A stretch of DNA of 64,000 bases from Parvibaculum sp035325945 (GTDB taxonomy: Bacteria > Pseudomonadota > Alphaproteobacteria > Parvibaculales > Parvibaculaceae), in NCBI RefSeq assembly GCF_035325945.1, contig NZ_DAOKYX010000001.1, forward strand, positions 357,227 to 421,226, in the 5' to 3' direction. The notes below the pieces were generated by a model. That model worked only from the letters and a program-made list of their open reading frames with translations. It did no database searches and had not been told where the DNA came from. Every line of letters begins with the position of its first letter. Within the stretch, counting starts at the first letter, position 1. Made by a program: the position numbers and the translations under genes. Below, one piece after another: positions 7,321 through 16,240 of the stretch.

Positions 7321-8492
7321 CAGCGAACCTCCCCCGTTGCGCCCGCCAACCGCTCGAGCGTGATGGCGCAGCCGACCGCCGGAATGCGCGCGGACGCGCC
7401 GAGGCTTTGCAGCAAGCCGTCATAGCGCCCGCCGCCCGCGACGGCACCCTCCGGGCCCTTTCCGGCCGCGCGCAGCTCGAAGACGAAGCCGGTGTAATAT
7501 TCGAGCGTGCGGCCGAAGCCCGTCTGGAAGCGGGCGCGCGAAAGATCGACGCCCTTCTTCTCGATGAGTTCGAAGCGCCGTTCGAGAGCCGCCAGCTCCC
7601 GGCCGATCGAAATGCCCGCCGCTTCCGTCAGATCACGGATCGCTTTCGCCGCATCCTTGGGCGCGAGAGAGAGTGAAAGGAATGCGCCGATGAGATCTGC
7701 CGTCTCTCTTGATAGAGGCGCGGTATTGGCGTCGGCCGCGCGCTCCAGAAACCGCTCGGCGATCTCGGCGATGCTGCGACCGCCGACCGGCGCGATGCCT
7801 GCAAGGTCGAGCACATCGGCGATGACCCTCTTGGCGCTCGCCTCGTCGAGCGCGCCCAGCGCGGCAAGAAGCCCGGCCTGCGCGTCGCCGCCCACCGTGG
7901 CGCCATTGGTCGTGAGCCGCGTCACCAGTTCCTTGAAATAGGCAGGCCGCCAGAAGTGCCGCTTGAGGCGCGAGCGCCAGCCCGCCGGAATGTCGAGCGC
8001 ATCGACCAGCGCATCGAAAAGCGCAAGATCGCCCATTTCGATGTCGAAGTCGCCCAGCCCGCCCGCGCGAACGGCATCCGCCGTCAGCGCCAGCATCTCG
8101 GCATCGGCGGCTTCGGCGTCCGCGCCGCCGAAGAACTCCGCGCCCGTCTGCACGAATTCGGCCGATTTCGACGAAGCGCTCGGCTCGAAGCGGAAGACGG
8201 GGCCGGAATAGCAAAGCCTCGCCTCGCCCGCGCTCCCACCTTCGAGATAGAGACGGCAGGTCGGGATGGTGAGGTCGGGCCGCAGGCAAAGCTCGCGGCC
8301 GCCCGGATCGCTGAAGACATAGAGGCGGCGGCGGATATCCTCGCCCGAACGGTCGAGAAAAACCTCCGCGGGCTGCAGAAGCGGCGGCTCGACATAGGCG
8401 AAGCCCGACTTCTCGAAGACGGCGCGCATGGCCGCCGCCATGCCCTCGCGGGCGCGGCGCGGCTCGCTCATGGTGGCTGGCGTCGATGACAT
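7320..8492 (-). CDS. hisZ: ATP phosphoribosyltransferase regulatory subunit HisZ
   Basis: A 390-aa class II histidyl-tRNA synthetase paralogue that has lost aminoacylation and acts as regulatory partner of HisG. Class II features include LCLRPDLTIPTCRLY (motif 2 region) and the late motif AVAGGGRYDGLLQSLG. The C-terminal anticodon-binding domain of HisS is absent, as expected for HisZ. The ATG at 8492 has AAAGG about eight bases upstream; an internal ATG at 8471 is an alternative. It lies between hisS and hisG, all on the minus strand. Confidence 0.93.
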   Translation of the reverse strand: MSSTPATMSEPRRAREGMAAAMRAVFEKSGFAYVEPPLLQPAEVFLDRSGEDIRRRLYVFSDPGGRELCLRPDLTIPTCRLYLEGGSAGEARLCYSGPVFRFEPSASSKSAEFVQTGAEFFGGADAEAADAEMLALTADAVRAGGLGDFDIEMGDLALFDALVDALDIPAGWRSRLKRHFWRPAYFKELVTRLTTNGATVGGDAQAGLLAALGALDEASAKRVIADVLDLAGIAPVGGRSIAEIAERFLERAADANTAPLSRETADLIGAFLSLSLAPKDAAKAIRDLTEAAGISIGRELAALERRFELIEKKGVDLSRARFQTGFGRTLEYYTGFVFELRAAGKGPEGAVAGGGRYDGLLQSLGASARIPAVGCAITLERLAGATGEVR

Positions 8493-8580
8493 GGATTTGA
8501 CCTTTCGCGCGCCCTATCCTCCGGACGCGCCCTGTTTAGCATGAATTTCGTTAATTTCGGGAATGCTAGAGAGCGATCGC

Positions 8581-10104
8581 CTAGCGGCGATGCTGCCCCG
8601 AATGGAGGCCGTGCCGGGCAAGAATTTCGCGCACGCCCTCGACGAGCCCTGCCCGCTCGACCTCGATCTGGGCGGCGGCGCCCTGACGCCACTCGGCATT
8701 GTCCGTAATCTCGCGCGAGACTTCCGCGCCGAGGATCAGGTCCTTGAGCGTGACCACGCCCCTGGCGCGCTCGTCCTCGCCCTCGATCACGGCAACGGGC
8801 GCGCCGCGCTTGTCGGCATATTTCATCTGGGCGCGCATGCCGGAGCCGCCGAGATACATTTCGGCGCGCATGCCAGCGGCCCGTAGCTCGCTCACCATGG
8901 TCTGATAGCCGGCCATGTTCGCGGCATCGAGCGTCAGCACGACGACCGGCGCGGCAATGGCGTCCTCCTCGACGCGGCCCAGCGCCTCCAGCGCCGCCTG
9001 AAGGCGGCTCACACCGACGGAAAAGCCCGTCGCCGGAACCTTCACGCCCTTGAAGCGCTCGACGAGGCCGTCATAGCGCCCGCCCGAGCCCACCGAGCCG
9101 AAGCGGACCGTATTGCCGTCCTCATCCTTCACGTCGAAAAGAAGCTCAGACTCGAAGACGGGGCCGGTGTAATAGCCAAGGCCACGCACGATCCAGCTAT
9201 TGAACTCGATACGGTCGGCGCCATAGCCCGCGGCGGCGAAGAGCGCGTCCATCTCGGCAAGCTCCTCGATCCCTTCGCGGCCGATGGCGCTGTCGCCCAC
9301 CACATTGCGCCAGCCCGCGAGCACGAACCCACGATCGGCGGAGGCCTCGTTAAGGCCGGATTCCACATAGTCGAGCACGCGCGCGATCTGCTCCGGCGCG
9401 AGACCCGCGCCCTTGGTAAAGTCGCCGGATTCATCCTTGCGGCCCGCGCCGAGCAAAAGTTCGACGCCCTTGCGGCCGAGCTTGTCGAACTTGTCGATCG
9501 AGCGCAGCACGGTCATGTGCGTGCGGTCGCCCGCATCGCTACCAAGGCCGATCTGCTCCAGCAGACCGTCCAGCACCTTGCGATTGTTGACGCGGAGACG
9601 GTACTGCCCGCGCGCAAGGCCGAGCGCCTCCATCGTGTCGCAGGCCATCATGCACATCTCGGCATCGGCCGCGACGCCGGGCGCGCCGACCGTATCGGCG
9701 TCGAACTGGGTGAACTGGCGAAAGCGGCCCGGCCCCGGCTTCTCGTTGCGCCAGACAGGGCCCGTCTGATAGCGGCGGAAGGGCTTCGGCAGCGCGTCGA
9801 AATGCTCCGCGACATAGCGGGCAAGCGGCGCCGTCAGATCGTAGCGCAGCGCGAGCCACTGCTCGTCATCGTCCTGAAAGGAAAAGACGCCCTCGTTCGG
9901 CCGGTCCTCGTCGGGCAGGAACTTGCCGAGCGCATCGGCATATTCAAGCGCCGAGGTCTCGAGCGGATCGAAGCCATAGCGCTCATAGACCTCGCGAATG
10001 CGCGCGATCATGCGCGCCTCCGCCCGCACGAGCGGCGCGGCGACATCGCGCAGCCCCTTCGGCACGCGCGCCTTGGGGCGATAGGTCTTTTCCTGCTTGG
10101 CCAT
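8581..10104 (-). CDS. hisS: Histidyl-tRNA synthetase
   Basis: A 507-aa class II aminoacyl-tRNA synthetase that charges tRNA-His in the cytoplasm. It begins with a basic KARVPKGLRDV segment and contains motif 2 (RYQTGPVWRNEKPGPGRFRQF), the histidine-specific RGLGYYTGPVFE motif, the GSGGRYDGLVERF block and a C-terminal anticodon-binding domain (VVVLTLD onward). The ATG at 10104 gives the natural N-terminus; an upstream in-frame start at 10149 looks non-coding. The alphaproteobacterial enzyme recognises an unusual tRNA-His lacking G-1, and the window's own tRNA-His at 49065-49141 has that form. hisS is 88 bases upstream of hisZ. Confidence 0.95.
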   Translation of the reverse strand: MAKQEKTYRPKARVPKGLRDVAAPLVRAEARMIARIREVYERYGFDPLETSALEYADALGKFLPDEDRPNEGVFSFQDDDEQWLALRYDLTAPLARYVAEHFDALPKPFRRYQTGPVWRNEKPGPGRFRQFTQFDADTVGAPGVAADAEMCMMACDTMEALGLARGQYRLRVNNRKVLDGLLEQIGLGSDAGDRTHMTVLRSIDKFDKLGRKGVELLLGAGRKDESGDFTKGAGLAPEQIARVLDYVESGLNEASADRGFVLAGWRNVVGDSAIGREGIEELAEMDALFAAAGYGADRIEFNSWIVRGLGYYTGPVFESELLFDVKDEDGNTVRFGSVGSGGRYDGLVERFKGVKVPATGFSVGVSRLQAALEALGRVEEDAIAAPVVVLTLDAANMAGYQTMVSELRAAGMRAEMYLGGSGMRAQMKYADKRGAPVAVIEGEDERARGVVTLKDLILGAEVSREITDNAEWRQGAAAQIEVERAGLVEGVREILARHGLHSGQHRR

Positions 10105-10612
10105 GATCGTCCGGAGCCCTGGAAGCGCTTCGGAAAAGCGCGGGCGCATACCTAACCCATTGCATCCACGGGAACAAGGTTGCCCGTCCCGGCTGGCGGC
10201 CGCGAATCAGCACATTTTTAACGATGGCTGCAGGCCGGGGCGCCGGACCGCCGCGCCACGCCCGAATCCGGGCGCCGGGCAGCAGGAAACGACGTTTCCG
10301 TTTACCCTGCCGCGCCTTGCCGGCGATGGCCCAGAGCATTGAAATTCCTGGTTTTTCCACCACGGGGCGACGTACCACTTGTGGCTTACCCACAGCCCGC
10401 CCACCAGATACGCGGCATCTTTACCAAGCGTTTACCAATTGGGCGGATCGTGGGGACAGATCGATTCGGAAGACGCGCCGCATCCCGGCTGACGGCTTCC
10501 GAAGAGTTTTCCGGCCGGGCCGGAAAGGAAGCTTAACCGGGGGCGGGATCGATCGCGTGACGGGTGGAACAGTGATCAGATCGATCCAGGGTGGGGGGCG
10601 AAGGGCAAGCCT
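10105..10612. other. Gene-free stretch between hisS and the sensor kinase
   Basis: About 500 bases of divergent upstream sequence. I see no coding potential beyond GC-driven open frames. It holds a TTACCCACA sequence near 10386, one mismatch from a DnaA box; paired TTTACC sequences (about 10420-10436); and several GATC tetramers near 10445-10590. None is strong enough for a function. Promoters for hisS (minus) and the sensor kinase (plus) must lie here. Confidence 0.5.
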
Positions 10613-12151
10613 ATGATGCGCCAACCCAAGGAGACGTCGGCAGCCGGTTCCGCGTCAGCAACGCGCCAATATCAGGGCGAAGAGCGCCTGCAGCCGCTTT
10701 CCGCGCATGTCGTGAGTGACGATGCGCCCTTGCGCGAGGCTCTGCGCGGCCTCGATCCGGCAAACCTCGCCGGCCCCATCAATTTCAGCTTCTCGCGCCC
10801 CTCCGATGGCATTGACCCGCTGCTCTCGCCGGGCCTCGATGTGGTACTGATCGACATCGGCGCGGGCGGATCCAAGGAAATGGGCTTTCTCAAGCGCGCC
10901 ATCGCGCTTGGCCCCGATGCGCCGGTCGTTGCCATCGGCAATGACGATGCGAGCCTCCAGATCGCCGCGATCGAGGCGGGAGCGGAGGATTGCATCGAGT
11001 GCGACGCCCGCGCGCTGCGTAGCCTCACGCTCGCTATTCGCCGGGCCACAGTGCGGCGCTCGGCGCGGGAGGAGCGGTGCACGGCAAGCGTCCGCCCGGT
11101 AGCGGAACCCCAGGTCACGCTGGTGCAGGAGACGCCCGAGGCCATCGTCATCCTCGACAGCCAGGGCAATGTCCGCTTCGTCAACGGCGGCGCCGAGGAG
11201 CTTCTCGGCCGCATGGCGTCGGAAATGCTCGGCAAGCCCTTCGGCCTGCCGATCGAGCCCGGCGAGCACGAAGTCGCCGTCATCAGGCCCGATGGCGACA
11301 ATCGCTTCGCGGAGATGCGGATCGTGGACACGCAATGGGGCGGCGTGCCTGCGCGCGTTGCCGCGCTCAACGACACGACGGTGCGCCGCAAGCTCGAACG
11401 AACGATGCAGGCCGCCGAGGCGCAGAGCCGCGAGACGCTGAAGCGCAGCCGCAGCTTCTTCTCCAACGTCAATCACGATCTCAGGACGCCGCTCACACAT
11501 ATCATCGGCTTTTCGGAGCTGATGAAGAACGAGCAGTTCGGCCCCATCGGCCAGCCGCGCTATCGCGACTATGCGCGCGACATTCATTCGAGCGGCGCCA
11601 TGCTTCTCGACATGATCGAGGATCTTCTCGGCATCGCGGAAGCGGAGACGGAAGAACTCGATCTCACCAACGAGATCTGCAATATCGGCCAGCTCGTCGA
11701 GATCGCCGCCGCGAGCCAGAAATTCCTTGCAGGCAAGGAAGGCGTGCGGCTCGAGATCGACTGCCCGCCGAGGCTGCCCGGCCTTCGCGGCGATGCGCGG
11801 CGGCTGCGGCAGGGGCTTTTCCGGCTGATCTCCGAGGCGATCCACTGCGCGCGCCGGGGCGCCACGCTGCGGCTCTCCGCGCGCGAGGAAGACGGGCGCC
11901 TCGTCCTCACCGTCGCGGAAGATCCGCAGAAGGACGAAATCGCCGCCCAGACGCCGCTTCCCTATGCGCTGGAGCGCCATGACGATCCGTTCGTGAGTTC
12001 GGAGGACAGCGGCACCGCGCGCGAGGAAGGGCTCGCCCTCTCGCTCACCCGCAAGGTGATGGAGTTGCATGGCGGCACGCTCGATATCGGAAGCGCCGCC
12101 CAGCCGATGTCGATCATGCTGAGCTTCCCGGCTGACCGCGTGATCCGCTGA
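10613..12151 (+). CDS. Sensor histidine kinase-like protein with degenerate receiver and ATPase domains
   Basis: A 512-aa soluble protein built like a hybrid sensor kinase. Residues about 30-145 resemble a receiver domain: Asp81 in VVLIDIG matches the phosphoacceptor, but the conserved Thr/Ser and Lys are not seen. A PAS domain spans about 168-260. The HisKA dimerisation helix has a clear phosphoacceptor His288 (FSNVNHDLRTPL). The ATP-binding domain (about 390-507) is degenerate. The N-box Asn is replaced by Glu408 (RLISEAIHCA) and the DxGxG box is absent, although GLALSL and ELHGGTL remain. No membrane segments are present. It may act as a phosphotransfer or scaffold protein rather than a kinase; partner unknown. 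The ATG at 10613 or 10616 is the start. Confidence 0.85.
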   Translation: MMRQPKETSAAGSASATRQYQGEERLQPLSAHVVSDDAPLREALRGLDPANLAGPINFSFSRPSDGIDPLLSPGLDVVLIDIGAGGSKEMGFLKRAIALGPDAPVVAIGNDDASLQIAAIEAGAEDCIECDARALRSLTLAIRRATVRRSAREERCTASVRPVAEPQVTLVQETPEAIVILDSQGNVRFVNGGAEELLGRMASEMLGKPFGLPIEPGEHEVAVIRPDGDNRFAEMRIVDTQWGGVPARVAALNDTTVRRKLERTMQAAEAQSRETLKRSRSFFSNVNHDLRTPLTHIIGFSELMKNEQFGPIGQPRYRDYARDIHSSGAMLLDMIEDLLGIAEAETEELDLTNEICNIGQLVEIAAASQKFLAGKEGVRLEIDCPPRLPGLRGDARRLRQGLFRLISEAIHCARRGATLRLSAREEDGRLVLTVAEDPQKDEIAAQTPLPYALERHDDPFVSSEDSGTAREEGLALSLTRKVMELHGGTLDIGSAAQPMSIMLSFPADRVIR

Positions 12152-12204
12152 GCCCGAGTGCCGGGCGATCGGGCCCGGCGATTGGCGCTGTGACTTGCGA
12201 GCCC

Positions 12205-12226
12205 GCCTCATGTATATTCATGAGGC
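12205..12226. promoter_or_regulatory. Perfect palindrome upstream of cydAB
   Basis: GCCTCATG (12205-12212), TATATT, CATGAGGC (12219-12226) is a perfect 8-bp inverted repeat with an AT spacer, ending 24 bases before the cydA start. It is a good candidate operator for an oxygen-, redox- or NO-responsive dimeric regulator. The inner ATGTATATTCAT loosely resembles an Rrf2/NsrR-type site, but no identification is made. Confidence 0.6.
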
Positions 12227-12250
12227 TCGAAATGGGTTCGGAGACAGGCC

Positions 12251-13669
12251 ATGCCGGAACTCGACGTCGTCGTCCTTTCGCGCCTTCAGTTCGCCTTCAC
12301 CATCTCGTTCCACATTATTTTCCCCTCCCTGACGATCGGCATTTCGGGGTTCCTCATGCTCGTCGAGGCGCTCTGGCTCAGAACGGGAGAGGACATCTAC
12401 AAGCGGCTCTACCAGTTCTGGGTGCGCCTCTTCGCCCTCACCTTCGGCATGGGCGTCGTCTCCGGCATCGTCCTTTCCTATGAGTTCGGCACCAACTGGG
12501 CGACCTTCTCGCGCATCGTCGGGCCGGTCATCGGCCCCCTCATGGCCTATGAGGTGCTCACCGCCTTCTTCATGGAAGCGGGCTTTCTCGGCATCATGCT
12601 TTTCGGCTGGGACAAGGTGGGGCCGCGCCTGCACTTTCTCGCCACCTGCCTCGTCGGCGCGGGCACGGTCGTCTCGGCCTTCTGGATCATCTCCGCCAAT
12701 AGCTGGATGCAGACGCCCGCAGGCGCGCATCTCGACATGGCCGCCGGACATTTCGTGCCCGACGACTGGGCGGAGATCATCTTCAATCCATCCTTCGCCT
12801 ATCGCTTCCTGCACATGGTGGCGGCGGCCTATCTTGCGTCCGCGCTTTTCATCGCCGGCATCTCGGCCATCTATCTCCTTGGCGGCAAGCACACATTGCT
12901 CGCGCGCACGAGCTACTCGATGGCGCTCTGGGCCGTGCTCGTGCTCGCCCCTCTGCAAATCCTCATCGGTGATCAGCACGGGCTCAACGTGCTCGAACAC
13001 CAGCCGACCAAGGTCGCAGCGATGGAGGGAAACTGGGAGCGGCAGGCGCGCGCGCCCATCCTCTTCTTCGCCATTCCCGACGCGAAGCGGGAGATCAACC
13101 ATCTCGAAATCGGCATTCCGGGCATAGCGAGCCTCATCCTCACTCATGACATGGACGGCATCGTGCCGGGCCTGCGCGACGTGCCGAGAGAAGACAGGCC
13201 GCCGGTCGGCATCGTGTTCTGGTCGTTCCGCCTCATGGTGGCGCTCGGCCTTCTCTTCCTGCTGATCGGCCTCTGGAGCGCCGTGGCGCGCTCGCGCGGC
13301 CGTCTCGATACGGACAAATGGCTGATGCAGCTTTCGGCGGCGGCAACGCCGCTCGGCGTCGTCGCCATTCTCGCGGGCTGGTTCGTCGCCGAGATCGGCC
13401 GCCAGCCCTACACGGTCTATGGCTTTCTTCGCACATCCGACAGCGTGTCGCCCGTGGTCGATGCAAGCGCGGTGACGACGAGCCTTGCCATCTTCCTCAT
13501 CGTCTATGGCGGGCTTTTCGGCGCCTATCTCTACTACTTCACCAAGCTCGTCCGCATCGGCCCGCGCCCGCCAGAGCGGCCGGAAAGCGAACCCGAGGCC
13601 ATTCAGGGCGCGCGGCCCGGCCTTGTCCTGCCGCCAGCCGATGCAACAGGCGCGGAGGTGACACCATGA
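12251..13669 (+). CDS. cydA: Cytochrome bd-type quinol oxidase subunit I (CIO-like)
   Basis: A 472-aa inner-membrane subunit that binds hemes and oxidises quinol while reducing oxygen to water without proton pumping. It starts with SRLQFAFTISFHIIFPSLTIG, where His21 is the expected high-spin heme ligand. About nine hydrophobic segments follow. The quinol loop is short and carries GRQPYTVYG, a variant of the usual GRQPW(V/T)VYG, pointing to the cyanide-insensitive (CIO) subgroup. It is followed by cydB with an ATGA overlap and by a small CydX-like gene. A palindrome upstream suggests redox control. Expected role: high-affinity or stress-resistant respiration. Confidence 0.94.
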   Translation: MPELDVVVLSRLQFAFTISFHIIFPSLTIGISGFLMLVEALWLRTGEDIYKRLYQFWVRLFALTFGMGVVSGIVLSYEFGTNWATFSRIVGPVIGPLMAYEVLTAFFMEAGFLGIMLFGWDKVGPRLHFLATCLVGAGTVVSAFWIISANSWMQTPAGAHLDMAAGHFVPDDWAEIIFNPSFAYRFLHMVAAAYLASALFIAGISAIYLLGGKHTLLARTSYSMALWAVLVLAPLQILIGDQHGLNVLEHQPTKVAAMEGNWERQARAPILFFAIPDAKREINHLEIGIPGIASLILTHDMDGIVPGLRDVPREDRPPVGIVFWSFRLMVALGLLFLLIGLWSAVARSRGRLDTDKWLMQLSAAATPLGVVAILAGWFVAEIGRQPYTVYGFLRTSDSVSPVVDASAVTTSLAIFLIVYGGLFGAYLYYFTKLVRIGPRPPERPESEPEAIQGARPGLVLPPADATGAEVTP

Positions 13670-14673
13670 TCGACCTGCCCCTCATCGCCGCCGGCGTGAT
13701 GGCGCTCGCCATCCTTTTCTATGTGGTGCTCGACGGCTTCGATCTCGGCGTCGGTATCCTCTTTCCATTCGCGCCCGACGACACGGCGCGCTCGACCATG
13801 ATGAATTCCGTCGCCCCCGTCTGGGACGGCAACGAGACATGGCTCGTGCTCGGCGGCGGCGGGCTCATGGTCTTCTTCCCCACCGCCTATGCGGTGGCGC
13901 TGCCCGCCTTCTACATGCCGATCATGGGGCTTCTCTTCGCCCTCATCTTCCGGGGCGTCGCCTTCGAGTTCCGGCATGGCGCGACGACGAGCAAATACAT
14001 ATGGGACCGCGCTTTCTTCGGCGGCTCGATCGTTTCGGCCTTCATGCAGGGGCTGCTGCTCGGCGGGCTCATTCAGGGCGTGCGCGTCGAGGATCAGCGC
14101 TTCGTGGGCGGACTCTTCGACTGGCTCACGCCCTTCTCGGTCCTGACGGGCATCGGCGTCGTCTGCGGCTATGCGCTGCTCGGCGCGACATGGCTCGTGC
14201 TGAAGACGGAGAATGCGACGCAGACATGGGCGCGGCGCGCGGCGATGGTGACGGGAGGCGGCGTCATCGTGGCGATGGGCGCGGTCAGCATCCTCACACC
14301 GCTCATGTCGCCGGCGGTCGCGGAGCGCTGGTTCGGCGGCATCAACATCATCGCCTTCGCGCCCGTGCCCGCGCTCACGCTCGCCGCGGCGGCCGCGCTT
14401 TACTGGACGCTCATCGCGAAATTCGAGCGCGCGCCCTTCGTCTGCGCCATCTCGCTCTTCCTGCTCGGCTATGCGGGGCTCGGCATCAGCCTGTGGCCCA
14501 ACATCATCCCGCCTTCGCTCACGTTTCATGAGACGGCGGCGCCCGACGCGACCATTCGCTTCGCGCTGATCGGCGTCGCGATTTCTCTGCCCATGATCCT
14601 CTTCTACACCTGGTACGCCTATAGCGTCTTTCGCGGCAAGGCGAGCGAGCATGGCGGCTATGCGGAGCACTGA
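13666..14673 (+). CDS. cydB: Cytochrome bd-type quinol oxidase subunit II
   Basis: A 335-aa polytopic partner of subunit I. It opens with FYVVLDGFDLGVGILFPF and MNSVAPVWDGNETWLVLGGGG, both diagnostic of CydB, and has about eight or nine membrane segments. The start ATG overlaps the cydA stop (ATGA), showing translational coupling. Earlier in-frame starts lie inside cydA and are rejected. The gene end overlaps the small CydX-like gene. Confidence 0.95.
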   Translation: MIDLPLIAAGVMALAILFYVVLDGFDLGVGILFPFAPDDTARSTMMNSVAPVWDGNETWLVLGGGGLMVFFPTAYAVALPAFYMPIMGLLFALIFRGVAFEFRHGATTSKYIWDRAFFGGSIVSAFMQGLLLGGLIQGVRVEDQRFVGGLFDWLTPFSVLTGIGVVCGYALLGATWLVLKTENATQTWARRAAMVTGGGVIVAMGAVSILTPLMSPAVAERWFGGINIIAFAPVPALTLAAAAALYWTLIAKFERAPFVCAISLFLLGYAGLGISLWPNIIPPSLTFHETAAPDATIRFALIGVAISLPMILFYTWYAYSVFRGKASEHGGYAEH

Positions 14674-14782
14674 GGAGGCGCGAACGGGCCACCGGCTTCT
14701 CTGGTTCGTCGCGCTGTGGGTCGCGGGCGTGGCGGCGACGGCGCTCCTCGCCTATGGCCTGCGCGCGATCCTCTCGCTCTAG
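14660..14782 (+). CDS. CydX-like small membrane subunit (DUF2474 type)
   Basis: A 40-aa protein, MRSTEEARTGHRLLWFVALW followed by VAGVAATALLAYGLRAILSL, overlapping the end of cydB by 14 bases. It has a short basic N-terminus and one hydrophobic helix, matching the DUF2474/CydX-like small proteins encoded directly after cydAB or cioAB and thought to stabilise the oxidase. An in-frame ATG at 14651 is an alternative start. It is small enough to be missed by automatic calling. Confidence 0.8.
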   Translation: MRSTEEARTGHRLLWFVALWVAGVAATALLAYGLRAILSL

Positions 14783-14794
14783 CCTTCCGCGCTC

Positions 14795-16240
14795 TCAAGT
14801 ATTGTTGACGGGAATGCCGAAGGGCGACACGCCGCGCACATGGTCCTCGACGCGCAGCCGCTGCTTCAGGGGCGGGAAGGCGCGCTGAGAGCAATCGACC
14901 CGCTCGCACAGGCGGCAATTCACGCCGATGGGCGTCGCGCCCCTTTCATCGTCGAGATCGTAGCCGCGGCTATAGATAAGCTTGCGCGCATGGGCGATGT
15001 CACAGCCGAGGCCGACCGCATACTGATCGCCCGGCACGCCGATGCCGGAGCCGCCGCGGCTCACCGTGCGCGCGATGGAGAAATAGCGCGTGCCGTCCTC
15101 CATCTGGATCACCTGGGTGTAGATCTGGCCGGGCACGCGGAAGGCGTCATGCACGTTCCAGCGCGGGCAGGTGCCGCCGAAGCGCGCGAAATGGAACCCC
15201 GCCGCCGAGAAGCGCTTCGACACATTGCCCGCATTGTCGACGCGGATGAGGAAGAAGGGGATGCCGCGCGCGCCGGGGCGCTGGAGCGTCGTCAGCCGGT
15301 GGCAGACCTGCTCGAAGCTCGTGCCGAAGCGGCGGCCGACGAGCCTGAGGTCGTAATGCGTTTCCTCCGCCGTCCTGAGGAAGGCGGCATAGGGCATCAG
15401 CAGAGCGGCGGCAAAATAATTGGCGAGCGCGACGCGGCAAAGCGTGCGCGACTCCTCGTCCTCAAACCCCGAGGTTTCGACGATGTCCTCGATCGCGCGG
15501 GACTGCTCGAAATAGCCGAGCTGATAGGCGAGCTGGAACGAGCGGCCCGGCTGATCGACGAGTTCCGAGAGGAAGATCGTCTGGCGGTGCCGGTCATAGC
15601 GGCGAAGCTCCCCCGACATGAGATCGGCAGGGACGACGCGCGTCGTCACGCCATGAGCAACGCGAAGATAGTTTCTGAGGCTCACATAGGGCTCGTCGGC
15701 GCCGAGCGAAGCCTTGCGATAAAGCTCCTCCGCCGTCTCGTCGAGCACGGGGAAGTGATTGTTGCGGCTGTTGATGAAATCGCGCACCACTTCGAGCGGC
15801 GCGCTCACCGCCTGCCCGCCATCGAGGAGATCGCGGTCGGCGAGCCTCTCGGCAAGTAGCGCCGTATTGGCCACGGCCTGCTGATAGGCGCGGTAGAGAG
15901 ATGCGATGCCCTCGGCGGCGACAGGGCTTGCCGAGGCCACCTCCTGCATGTCCTGGACGGTCATCCCGCTGTCGCGGAAAAGCGGATCGGCGAAGACCTC
16001 GCGCAGCGCCGTCAGCGCCCGGGCCTCGTCGTCGCCGGCGAGGCTGCGCAGCTCGACGTCATAGACCTCCGCGAGCTTGAGCAGGATCTGGGCCGACATG
16101 GGGCGCTGGTTGCGCTCGATGAGATTGAGATAACTCGCCGAAATGCCGAGATCGGCCGCCATGCGCGCCTGGGTCAGGTTCAGTTCCCGGCGCAGGCGCC
16201 TAACACGCGGCCCCGCAAAGACTTTTTTCTCCGACGCCAT
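14795..16240 (-). CDS. RamB/ScfR-type XRE regulator (short-chain fatty acyl / glyoxylate control)
   Basis: A 481-aa transcription factor. The N-terminal XRE helix-turn-helix covers about residues 11-65 (LTQARMAADLGISASYLNLIE). A central ImmA/IrrE-like domain follows, but the HExxH zinc motif is lost (FQLAYQLGYFEQ at the expected place), so no protease activity is likely. The C-terminal DUF2083-like part has conserved cysteines (GGTCPRWN and NCRLCERVDCS), possibly a metal site. Relatives (RamB, ScfR) control acetate, propionate and glyoxylate genes in response to acyl-CoAs. It is divergent from malate synthase and isocitrate lyase, which are its likely targets. The ATG at 16240 starts a well-formed HTH domain. 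Confidence 0.88.
   Translation of the reverse strand: MASEKKVFAGPRVRRLRRELNLTQARMAADLGISASYLNLIERNQRPMSAQILLKLAEVYDVELRSLAGDDEARALTALREVFADPLFRDSGMTVQDMQEVASASPVAAEGIASLYRAYQQAVANTALLAERLADRDLLDGGQAVSAPLEVVRDFINSRNNHFPVLDETAEELYRKASLGADEPYVSLRNYLRVAHGVTTRVVPADLMSGELRRYDRHRQTIFLSELVDQPGRSFQLAYQLGYFEQSRAIEDIVETSGFEDEESRTLCRVALANYFAAALLMPYAAFLRTAEETHYDLRLVGRRFGTSFEQVCHRLTTLQRPGARGIPFFLIRVDNAGNVSKRFSAAGFHFARFGGTCPRWNVHDAFRVPGQIYTQVIQMEDGTRYFSIARTVSRGGSGIGVPGDQYAVGLGCDIAHARKLIYSRGYDLDDERGATPIGVNCRLCERVDCSQRAFPPLKQRLRVEDHVRGVSPFGIPVNNT

Noticed and set aside
10105..10612. Possible replication origin (DnaA-box-like TTACCCACA, clustered GATC)
   Set aside because: Only one near-match to a DnaA box, no AT-rich unwinding region and no origin-linked genes nearby.
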